64,000 bases of DNA, from NCBI GenBank assembly GCA_030247885.1, contig JAPDRO010000006.1, positions 310,001 through 374,000 of the forward strand, written 5' to 3'. Shown in pieces: positions 37,368-46,013 of the stretch. The notes beneath the pieces are model-generated. The model searched no databases. It saw only the letters and a program-made list of their open reading frames with translations, and had not been told where the DNA came from. This DNA is from Taxawa tesnikishii (nom. ined.) (lineage: Eukaryota; Ascomycota; Dothideomycetes; Dothideales). The first letter of the stretch is position 1, and every line of letters starts with the position of its first letter. A program made the translations under genes and the position numbers.

Positions 37368-37640
37368 ACGCTCTTTTGCTTGTAGCATGCATGCCTTTTG
37401 TCTCTTTGAAGTACACAGACCATGGTTCTTCTTCTTGCTCTACACATTAAGGGCTTCAAACAGCCCCTCTGGAGTCCCTCATGCCTTCTACAGCATGGCA
37501 GGCCTAGGAGAACGACGCCCCGTCGTTCAACTACAATCCGTATGGTGTACGACCTGTAGGACCGGGTATGTTCTCACCTGGCATTTTGAACAGAGTATAT
37601 ATTTTATCATGGCAAAGTCGTGCAGCATCACGTGATGAGT
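37368..37640. other. Spacer between tRNA-Tyr and tRNA-Pro
   Basis: No gene established. A frame starting after a CCTAG at 37503-37507 reads ENDAPSFNYNPYGVRPVGPG and looks protein-like, but neither a start nor a continuation was found. Confidence 0.4.
37374..37377 (+). terminator. Pol III T-run terminator of tRNA-Tyr
   Basis: TTTT seven bases after the tRNA end. Confidence 0.7.
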
Positions 37641-37649
37641 GGTTCATTG

Positions 37650-37704
37650 GTTCGTTTCTTCGTTCCTGTCCCTACACCATCAGTCATACTAATTGCCTCA
37701 TCAG
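37650..37704 (+). other. Spliceosomal-type intron 1 in tRNA-Pro (after nucleotide 9)
   Basis: 55 bp, starts GTTCGT and ends CATCAG, with branch-like TACTAAT 16 bp before the end. Removal joins GGTTCATTG to GTCTAGTGG. The donor is non-consensus beyond GT, so donor use is the weaker part. Confidence 0.65.
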
Positions 37705-37767
37705 GTCTAGTGGTATGATTCTCGCTTAGGGCCCACCCTGAGTATCACACTCCATGAATGCGAGAGG

Positions 37768-37822
37768 GTGAGATTGCCTTTACACAAAACTTCTCAAACC
37801 TACATCACTAACATCAACTTAG
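37768..37822 (+). other. Spliceosomal-type intron 3 in tRNA-Pro (before the T-stem)
   Basis: 55 bp, starts GTGAGA and ends CTTAG, with branch-like CACTAAC 12 bp before the end. Removal joins GCGAGAGG to TCCCGGATTCG, the normal tRNA-Pro sequence across the variable loop. Confidence 0.75.
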
Positions 37823-37849
37823 TCCCGGATTCGATCTCCGGATGAACCC

Positions 37850-38221
37850 AATCATATTTTTGCCATGTTTGGGTCGGTCGTTCGTCGAAGAGAAAGTCGA
37901 CTTTTGTTCGTTGTGCGACCTGGTAGGAGAGGAAGGCAGCACAGTCCTGTTATCAACTTGCTTCTAATGAACAGCACCCGACCAGAATGTGAAGATCTTC
38001 AACACCATGGAATCGACTACATGAGACGCCAAACTTCGTCACGTCCTGCAAATGCATATGCTGGCCGCTTAGCTGCACTCGCTTCGTCTCCCAGATGGAT
38101 GTCAGCTTTCGCTAGTGGGCAGTCTTGGAAACAAACCCGTGGCAGCCTTCCCCGAGGCCGGCACCTTGTTTGGTCAGGGTATATATTTCCTATGATCGAA
38201 ACGAGCCCCTACCTACAGTGC
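37850..38221. other. Spacer between tRNA-Pro and tRNA-Gln
   Basis: 372 bp with no recognised gene. A second GGTCG-type 5-mer at 37872-37876 could in principle serve as an alternative 5' piece of tRNA-Gln, but it would need a 400-bp intron with a poor donor. Confidence 0.45.
37857..37861 (+). terminator. Pol III T-run terminator of tRNA-Pro
   Basis: TTTTT seven bases after the tRNA-Pro discriminator base. Confidence 0.7.
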
Positions 38222-38364
38222 GGTTGGTAAGTTTCATTCACCTTCCTCATTCGGTATTTCTAGTCTAACAGTCCTTCAGTATAGTGTAGTGGTTAGCACG
38301 CGGGATTTTGACGAGTCTTGTCTCCAAAGTTCCCGAGACCCCGGTTCGAGCCCGGGTACGACCT
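38222..38364 (+). tRNA. tRNA-Gln (TTG) with an intron inside the acceptor stem
   Basis: Parts: 38222-38226 (GGTTG), 38280-38311 and 38330-38364. Joined, the 5' end reads GGTTGTA and pairs with the 3' TACGACC over all seven positions, one being a G-U pair; discriminator T. The D-arm is GTGTAGTGGTTAGCAC, the anticodon stem is CGGGA/TCCCG with anticodon TTG, and the T-arm is CCCGG-TTCGAGC-CCGGG. An 18-nt canonical intron follows nucleotide 37. The 53-bp insertion falls between acceptor nucleotides 5 and 6. Without it, the sequence directly 5' of position 6 pairs with only three of seven 3' bases. A and B boxes are intact. The next clear T-run downstream is TTTTT at about 38467. Confidence 0.78.
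38227..38279 (+). other. Spliceosomal-type intron in the tRNA-Gln acceptor stem
   Basis: 53 bp, starts with the perfect donor GTAAGT and ends TTCAG, with branch-like TCTAAC 11 bp before the end. It matches the size and signals of introns in the neighbouring protein genes. Confidence 0.72.
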
Positions 38365-39085
38365 TTGCGGTGCTTCGAAAGGCCATGATGATCTCCTTCT
38401 CTTTGCTACTCCACCAAGTACCAGGGGGACACTGAGCGACTTCGGTGTCCTCCGTTACCTGCGAGACTTTTTACGGTGCGCTGGAAAACTGTTTCCATCT
38501 TTCACCAAGGTCAATCTCCCAAATGCAGTCAAGATGATAGGACTGTCCTTCTAATGGATCCGGAAGAGATTTGACAGAAGCGCCTCGCCAGATCGATACT
38601 TCTCACGGCCATTCTACTTGACTAGACTTCGAAGAACGAACAAAGGAAACATGGTTCGAACTAGACAAATGCAAGCACGAACGCTTCAACAGAGCGAAAA
38701 CGGCCTGGACCCCACTCATGCACCCCACGGTCGCCTGCAAACAACCCCGCGTGGGAGATCGCTCGAGGTGCGGGGTATGTGAGTTTACGGTCACTTGACG
38801 GGCTGGACGCTCGTCAGACCTCAGCATCACACAAAAGAACACAGCACACCATGCATTGCAGGACGAGGCTGAGTCACTCCGATTGCGGCGCACAAGTACT
38901 GCCCAGTCTTCGAAGTACAGCGACACCTTTACACCAGCAAAACTTCCTAATCCTTCCAACAAAAAAAGCCAATCCCGCCGTGAGTTGAGCCTATTAATAT
39001 TTGATCTGGTTCTGACAAATACTGGAATAGAACGTGACAGAGCAGCCTTGTAGACGTGTTGTGAATACCGTAGGACATACTCGCC
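38365..39085. other. Intergenic before phosphoglycerate dehydrogenase
   Basis: No gene recognised. The right end is the presumed promoter of the dehydrogenase gene. Confidence 0.5.
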
Positions 39086-41118
39086 ATGCCTCTTGCTGAA
39101 CCTAGTTCCAGGAATGGCCACAGCACTTCACGTCCCTTGGTTCTGATCCCGGAGAAGGTCTCTCCGGATGGTCTCGCCTTGCTCCAATCCGCCACCGAGG
39201 TGCACGAACGTAAAGGACTCTCTCCGGAAGATCTTTTGCAAATAATCGGAGACTATGAAGCCCTGATAGTTCGGTCAGAGACCAAGGTGACAGCAGCGCT
39301 GCTCGCGGCCGGCAAGAGGCTGAAGGTCGTTGCGAGGGCTGGTGTTGGTGTGGATAACGTCGATGTTGAGGCGGCTACGAAGCATGGGATCATTGTGGTC
39401 AACTCGCCTGTGGGCAACATTAATGCTGCGGCTGAACACACGATTGCCTGTAGGTACTTCCCTCATTTACTGGAGAAACTGCCTCACTCTCGAAGAGAGT
39501 ATGTGGATGAGTAGGATCGCGAGTGCACGCTGAAAGCCATTGAGCTGTTCTGCCATATGACAGAAATGGCCATAACAAAGCAATGCTAATGTGGAGCATT
39601 TCAGTGCTCATGGCCGTTGCTCGCAACATCGGAGACGCTTGCGCGAGTCTCAAAAGCGGCAGATGGGAACGCAGCAGGTTGGTAGGTGTCGAGGTCAAGG
39701 GCAAGACACTGGCCATCATCGGCCTGGGGAAAGGTAAGAAATCTCCATACTACCTCGGAATGCTGTTGACTCACCTTGCCATAGTCGGCCTGACCGTAGC
39801 ACGCATTGCACACGGGATGGGCATGAACCTCATCGCCTACGATCCTTATGCCAACCCCTCCCTCGCTTCCGCCGCCTCCGTGGATCTGCTTCAGAGTCTT
39901 CCCGAATTACTAAAGGAAGCCGACTTCCTGACTATCCACACGCCACTCATTGCCTCGACCAAAGGCATGATCGGCTCTGCTGAGCTCGAGCTGATGAAAC
40001 CAACCGCACGTATCCTCAATGTTGCACGAGGCGGCATGATTGATGAATCGGCTTTGCTGTCTGCGCTCGAAAACGGCACCATCGCGGGCGCAGGCATTGA
40101 TGTCTTCTCCTCGGAGCCACCAGACGCAAACTCGTCCGCTCGTGCGCTGATTGCGCACCCACAAGTAGTGGCCACACCACACCTCGGAGCGTCAACCGTA
40201 GAGGCTCAAGAAAACGTTTCTATCGATGTGTGCACACAAGTGCTCTCCATCCTCTCAGGCTCACTCCCACGCTCGGCCGTTAATGCACCCATCATCCTAC
40301 CCGAGGAGTTCCGCACCCTACAACCCTTCGTGTCGCTAGTTGAGAAGATGGGCAGCCTGTACACGCAGCACTGCGCACGGAACCCCTCGCAGCAATACCG
40401 CACCACATTCGACGTGACGTACGAGGGCAGCCTAGCGACGCTCAAGAGCACGCAGCCCCTGTTCGCGGCGCTGGTCAAGGGGCTGTTGACGCCTATCACG
40501 GCAGCCGAGACGCTCAACATCAACATCGTCAATGCGGAGCTGGTCGCGAAGCAGCGCGGGATCCTGATCAACGAGAACCGGAGTCGCGAGAACATCGAGC
40601 AGGTAGAGGGATACTCATCCTTCGTGACACTGCGTGCGCGTGTAGACCCACGGAGTCCGTCTGCGAGCCGCCGGCTGAATGATCCCTTCGCCAGTGCGGG
40701 CACCGCCGCCGCCTCAGCGGCCAGAGCAAAAGCGGCACAGGAAGACGCTCATGTCATCTCGGGCTTCGTCTCCCATAACACGCCTTACATCAGCCGACTG
40801 GGCCGTTTCAGTACCAGCTTCGTACCCAGCGGAACATTGCTAATCTGCCGCAACTACGATTCGCCGGGTAAGATTGGCGTCGTGGGTGGTCGGCTCGGCA
40901 AGGCCGGCGTCAATATCCGATCTATGAGTGTTGCACCGCTCGATAGAGATGAGGAGGGAGAAGGAGATGAGTTGACAAAAGTCGATAGCTTAGTGCAAGG
41001 AAGGAAGGAGAACGAAGCGTTGATGATTCTCGGAGTGGATGGGATGGTGGAGGACAGCGTAAGGAAGGACTTGATTGGGCAGGAGGGAGTTTTAGAGGCT
41101 AGCGTTGTGGTGCTCTAG
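39086..41118 (+). CDS. D-3-phosphoglycerate dehydrogenase, long type with ASB and ACT regions
   Basis: Three exons, 39086-39449, 39605-39733 and 39785-41118, GT-AG and in phase; 608 residues. The substrate domain opens with PLVLIPEKVSPDGLALL. The NAD Rossmann motif is IIGLGKVGLTVA across the second junction. The catalytic Arg lies in VARGGMIDESAL, and the His-Glu relay is in HLGASTVEAQENVS. After about residue 380 there is an extra domain like the allosteric substrate-binding (ASB) region of long PGDHs. The last 80 residues resemble an ACT domain (GKIGVVGGRLGKAGVNIRSM). The enzyme oxidises 3-phosphoglycerate in serine synthesis. This layout is the one seen in bacteria, animals and plants; yeast Ser3/Ser33 have a different arrangement. 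Unusual insert: an Ala-rich SAGTAAASAARAKAAQ loop near residue 490. Confidence 0.92.
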
Positions 41119-41351
41119 AGGGGAGGGCTAATGAATAGCCGCCTGTCGTTGCGGGCCCGCGAACGAGGATCATGACCTTCTCCCATCACTGTGGATTGTA
41201 TTTCCGAACACAATCCCGTATCGATCCAAGTCCTTGCTGTTCACCGCCCTTGTTAACGTCAACCAGTTGGATAAAATTGCCTTGCTTATCCTCCCTGCTT
41301 CCATCCACATCGGCCGCGCACCATGAACAAGGAAGGATCCCGGCCGACAAT

Positions 41352-41531
41352 ATGGGAGAGAAGCCGCACAATCCTTCGCTTGACCTGGACAGCACGGTGA
41401 AGGGCACGAATATAATTGACAGCTCGACCGTAGCTGCGGAGGTGAGGAAGAAGGAAAGGGTTAGGAAGCTGCCCTTACTGACAAAGCTACCGCTAGAAAG
41501 GATGAGCGTTCTCGGCCTTAGTTTGGTATGA
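41352..41531 (+). CDS. Short open frame, uncharacterised (doubtful)
   Basis: 59 codons starting MGEKPHNPSLDLDSTVKG, with a charged middle and ending in a hydrophobic start (MSVLGLSLV). It looks like the N-terminal cytosolic tail of a membrane protein that stops before its first helix. No continuation was found in any frame, so it may be a remnant or chance. Confidence 0.3.
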   Translation: MGEKPHNPSLDLDSTVKGTNIIDSSTVAAEVRKKERVRKLPLLTKLPLERMSVLGLSLV

Positions 41532-41668
41532 GGTAAGAGAGGCGCTAGAACTCTACGAGCGATTCAATAGGAGCAAACTCCAGGAGCTTCTTAACAGCGA
41601 TTTCTTATGCTTGCTGGAAGTTTTTAAGATCATGAGAGTGTCGCAATCGTTTGCCAACCGTGCCTTGT

Positions 41669-42436
41669 TTACATAACGGCACGCAGTGCCTTGAAAGCGT
41701 CCTGCCTGCTGCCCAGATAACGCTGCTCCGATTCATTCCAGTTGATGACGTTCCAGATGTTCTGTACATAGTCCGCCTTGCCGTTGAAGTACTGCAGATA
41801 GTATGCGTGCTCCCACATGTCTACGCCAAAGATAGGGACGACAGAGGCGGCAACAGGGTCCTGGTCCTTGGTTGTGACAATGTCCAACCTGCCGTCCGCT
41901 GCGTTCTTGACAAGCCATCCCCATCCGCTGCCCTGAATGCCCAGCAGAGCAGCTCCAAAGGCCTCTTTGAACTTGTCGAAGCTGCCATACTGTCCTTGAA
42001 TGGCATTCATGAGCTTCGGCGCCTTTTCAGTCGTGGCTTCGGAGGAGTCTGGCGGCGCCAGATTGCGCCAGAACAGACTGTGGTTGATGTGACCGCCGCC
42101 GTTGAAGCGGATGGCGGCCTGGTTGGCGATGCGGGCTGGAAGGTCGGATGAGGACGCAGATTGGGCTTCCACGTTGAGAGCTTTGTTGAGGTTGGTGATG
42201 TACGTTTGATGGTGTTTCGAGTGGTGGAGCTCCATTATCTTTTGCGATATGTGCGGTTCGAGAGCCTGGGAAGAGTGAGCATCATGATTGTTTGTCGTGA
42301 TCCGTATGACGATTCGGTGTCGGTATGGCATGAAGAGCATTCGCTACTCGGATTTGCTCACAACACCGAAAAGACAACAAAACACACATACATCATACGC
42401 ATATGGCAGGGGAGGGAGAGAGTATTCACTTGCCAT
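41669..42436 (-). CDS. Manganese superoxide dismutase, no mitochondrial presequence
   Basis: Two exons on the minus strand, 42436-42392 and 42265-41669; GT-AG intron of 126 bp in phase 0; 213 residues. The start is MASEYSLPPLPYAYDALEPH, directly at the mature N-terminus of Fe/Mn SODs. Metal ligands are seen as His in MELHHSKHHQTY, His in HINHSLFW, Asp in FGVDMWEHAYYLQY and the His in that same motif. GGGHINHSLFW and GWGWLV are typical of the Mn form. It removes superoxide. Absence of a targeting leader suggests a cytosolic enzyme, as known for some fungal Mn-SODs. An unseen upstream exon cannot be fully excluded. Confidence 0.93.
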
Positions 42437-44315
42437 TATGAGGCTGTGGTTGCTGAGAACAAGGAACGGGCGGTGCTGCTGGGCGCAGTTGAGAAGCTGA
42501 GCGACACGCAAGAAGGAGACTGAGTAAGAGAAGAACGAACACCATGATGGCGCCAGCGGCCTCTTCATCTATTATTGGGGTTGACTGCAGACACCATGAT
42601 GGCGTGGACAGAGGAAACGCCATCAAGGTGGAAACATGCTCATATTGCACCAAACTTGCTCAATACTGCGCGCGGGATGTCTTGGCATGAAACAGCCACG
42701 AAACAACAAGCAGCGGTATAAATGGGAAAGGTAATATTACCTGTTCTTTGAAGAAGTCAACTCGTCCCTCACGTTTGCATACAAACAGTCATTCTTTACC
42801 TTTAACCTCCGTGCAAGCCACGAACACCCGACATGTGCAACGGAGAAAGCACAAGAACTAGCGTTGGAGGTACCATTGCCGTCCTCAAGCCGTCCAGCAC
42901 CTCAATCGCTCAGCCGGAAATGTCGCTTTTATTCCAGCCAGGCCAGAGTACAACTCTGGCAACATTGCATTCGACAGCAGCACCGGCGGAAGGACCATAC
43001 CGAGTCGTAATTCAGTAGGCGTCTTCCCGGACTGCTCCTCGAAGATGAGACTGATAGCCCACAGCCGCGATGGGGATCTCAGAAACACAGACACACCGTC
43101 CCAAGCCGACTCGCTCCATGACTTCTCTCTTGCAGGGAGTCGGAAGGGTTATGAAGCCGGCTACGAAGAGTTCCAGATTCCTCTGAGGTTTGATCTCGGG
43201 GTTGGAGGCAACGGTATTATCGGTCGGCGGATATCGTTCTACCAAGAATCAAGCCCGCCATCACGATTGTTTTGGCAGGGCATCATCGGCTGGAATTGAA
43301 GGGAGGAGTGTCCATGTTGTGTTGTTCTGTTATGCTCCGATGTCTTGATGAGGATTGAGCGGAGTACGGAGTTCGAAATACCCTTTTTAATTTTGACAAG
43401 ACTAGCGGGTCAGCTCAACCAATGAGAATTTCTGAAAAGCAAAAAGCAGATAAATAGACTAATCCAACCAATCGATTAATCCAACCGTCGTTTACAGACG
43501 TTTCTCTGCCCCAGCACGCGAAAACTTTTTGTTGGATCAGCGTTTGCAGTTCTTGTCAGTGAAGACTTCCACCCTGTATTCATCTCTGCCTGTTCTGTTT
43601 ATCTTGCCCGGTGATTTTCGGTCTCTGACGCGGTTACAGCTACTTGAAGAATTGCTCTTCTTTTGGTACACTATAGACACGCGTTCGTAAACCCCAGTTT
43701 TCCCGATTCGTGCGCATCAACACGACCGAGATTTTCTCGTTTGGCGTTATCCCTTGACTGCTAGGGTGTCCACGCCAGGTCTCTTCCACGGAGATCATCG
43801 TTGACCGTTGACACGTCTCCACGCTCTTCTCTCCGCATCATGTGGAACGAACACCGCCGAGGCGGGGTAGACATTCAGTCATTTAGCCGCTGCGCTATCC
43901 CTGGGAAGAGATGCTGTGTTATCCGTCCGGAGGTCAATCGATACCTGATGGAGCAGGTCATCTTCGAAGCTTGCAGACACGCACACGCGTGGACAAACGC
44001 GGCTCAAGAGTCTGCGGCAGCGTAATGCTACGGTGTTGCGTCCTGCAATGAGATGGCGAACTGCCGTGAATCTCCACACATCATATCGATTGCCGTGTCA
44101 CTGATGATCCGACAGCGTGCAGCTGCATCTTGCGGTATATTCGCGGATCTGACGGCCTTTCTGAGACGTTCATACATTCCAAATGTGATGACGGTCAACG
44201 AGCCCTGAAGTGTGGGAGCGGTTAAACAGAGGACCCGTACTCTATTTAGACCGAAAGGGTGTAAGGTACTTCTGACGGTTTGTTGCATCTCTCTCTCGTA
44301 TTCTAGCACTCAAAA
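42437..44315. other. Intergenic with small unassigned frames
   Basis: 1.9 kb. The plus-strand frames 42833-43018 and 43045-43299 look mildly protein-like (the second ends IPLRFDLGVGGNGIIGRR), but no family, splice link or start is convincing. The right end is the promoter of the sugar transporter. A tRNA-like D-arm reading exists on the minus strand near 43890 but lacks a T-arm. Confidence 0.4.
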
Positions 44316-46013
44316 ATGAAGCCAGGCGTATACCAGTTTCTTGTCGGCTGCTTCGCCGCTCTGGGCAGTTTTCTCTTTGGTTTCGACCTCGCAGTCATCG
44401 CGGAAGTCGTCGCTTCAGACTCCTTCAAGTCACTGTTTTTGCAACAAGATGCCGATTCCCGTTCCGGCACAGTCGTGGCTCTCTTCACGGCCGGCTGCTT
44501 CCTCGGAGCGTTCGGCGCAGGCTTCTCGGATAGGCTGGGACGTCGCGGCACCATCGCCATGGCCTGTTGCATCTTCGTCGTAGGCGGCGTCATCCAGACA
44601 GCCGGCGTGGTCATCGAGATGCTCTACATCGGAAGACTCATAGCTGGCACCGGTGTGGGCTTCCTGACGATGATCATTCCGATATTCCAGGCGGAGATTT
44701 CTCACCGTCGTATTCGCGGGAAGATTACGAGCTTGCAGCAACTGTTCAACGCCCTTGGACAGATCTTTGCTAGTTGGACCGGTTATGGCTGTTATCTGAC
44801 TTGGACGGGGACGGGAGACAGCCGTGAATGGCGCATTCCTTTGGCTATACAAATCATTCCGGCAATCTTTCTGGGTTCCTTGATCTACTTGTTTCCCGAA
44901 GTAAGTCTCAAAACCCTCGTTTGACATATCTGGTTCGCTTCGTTCGGATTTTACTTGACCTTCAATTGAGCTGTTCGCTTCCGCTTGCCAGCGGAGAAAA
45001 ACAAATTTCTTCTCTTCGAGACATTGCTCTACACCAGTGCCAGTCTGATGCTGACGCCAAACTCATAGAGTCCTCGATGGCTCCTAGATCATGATAGGGC
45101 TGATGAAGCTCTGAAGAACCTCGGCCGTCTTCATGCTCGTGGCGACACCAACGACCTATACGTCGTCGCAGAGTTCAATCTCATTCAGATGCAGATTTCG
45201 GAGGAGCACGCCCAGAAGCCGAAGACGTATCTCGATCTCTTCAAGGGATGGCCCAACTGCCGCCGCACGATCCTCGTCATGATGATACAAGCCAGCTGTC
45301 AGATGACCGGCGTGTCAGCTATTCAATACTTCAGCCCTCAGATCTTCGCGCAGCTAGGCATCGCGACGTCTGAGACGCTCCTCCTGCAAGCCGTTAACGC
45401 CATCATTGCGTTCGCTGGCACAGCGGTCACTATCCTGGTCATCGACACTGTCGGCCGGCGACCTCTCGAGATCTGGGGTTCTGCCATCATGTGCATCACC
45501 TTCCTCGTCAACGCCGTCCTCATCAGGGTGTTTCCAGCCACGTCTTCAAACAACGGCGCACACTGGGGTTTCATCGTCATGACCTGGATCTTCAATTTTG
45601 TCTTCTTCATCACCAGCGGCCCGCTTTCATGGGCCATCCCAGCTGAGCTATTCGGTACCGCGTTGCGAACGAAGGGTGTCAGTCTTGGCGCAATGACGAG
45701 TTTCGCTTTCAACACTATGGTCGGTCAAGTCACCCCAATTGCCGTGACCAACATCGGATGGCGTTTCTACATCATCTTCATCGTCTGTAACGCCACCAAC
45801 GGCCTCTTCTTCTGGGCGTTCTTACCCGAGACCAAAGGTCTTAACCTCGAAGACATGGATGAGCTGTTTGGGAAATCACCGACTTTCGTGCCCGGTTCGA
45901 CTTGGAGACCGAGCTCTCATGTTGAAGAAGGTGCTGAGAGTATCCGTCATACGGTTCCTGGGAAGGAGAAGCCGGAGAGTGAATTCATTGAACATTGCTT
46001 GAAGAAGGTGTAA
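44316..46013 (+). CDS. MFS sugar transporter (hexose/lactose-permease-like)
   Basis: Two exons, 44316-44900 and 45069-46013, with a 168-bp intron; 509 residues. Twelve hydrophobic segments are visible. Sugar-porter signatures: GSFLFGFDLAVI in helix 1, DRLGRRGTIAMAC in the 2-3 loop, GRLIAGTGVGFLTMI, PESPRWL created exactly across the splice junction, IDTVGRRPLEIWG in the 8-9 loop, and LPETKGLNLEDMDELF after helix 12. The plasma membrane is the likely site. The substrate cannot be set from sequence; the closest remembered relatives are fungal lactose permease/hexose transporter-like proteins. The intron is longer than most here. Confidence 0.92.

Larger units (their letters stand above)
37641..37849 (+). 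tRNA. tRNA-Pro (AGG) interrupted three times
   Basis: The mature parts are 37641-37649, 37705-37731, 37759-37767 and 37823-37849. Joined, they give a full tRNA-Pro. The acceptor GGTTCAT pairs perfectly with ATGAACC. The D-arm is GTCTAGTGGTATGAT, the anticodon stem is CTCGC/GCGAG with loop TTAGGG-T (anticodon AGG), and the T-arm is CCGGA-TTCGATC-TCCGG. Discriminator C. The middle insertion (37732-37758, 27 nt) is at the normal 37/38 intron site. The other two, 55 bp each, are at non-canonical sites: after nucleotide 9, and between the anticodon arm (GCGAGAGG) and TCCCGG. Both look like spliceosomal introns. The first one splits the A box of the internal Pol III promoter. There is no T4 run inside the gene, and T5 follows at 37857-37861. 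The model is by eye; the chance of such perfect stem restoration by accident is low. Confidence 0.8.

Noticed and set aside
37872-38279. Alternative 5' piece (GGTCG) for tRNA-Gln with a 400-bp intron
   Set aside because: It restores the acceptor stem too, but its donor (GTCGTT) is poor and the intron would be long. The GGTTG/GTAAGT option 53 bp away fits better.
43880-43920. tRNA-like D-arm (TAGCGCAGCGG) on the minus strand
   Set aside because: No matching acceptor stem, anticodon stem or T-arm could be found nearby, even when GT-AG gaps were allowed.
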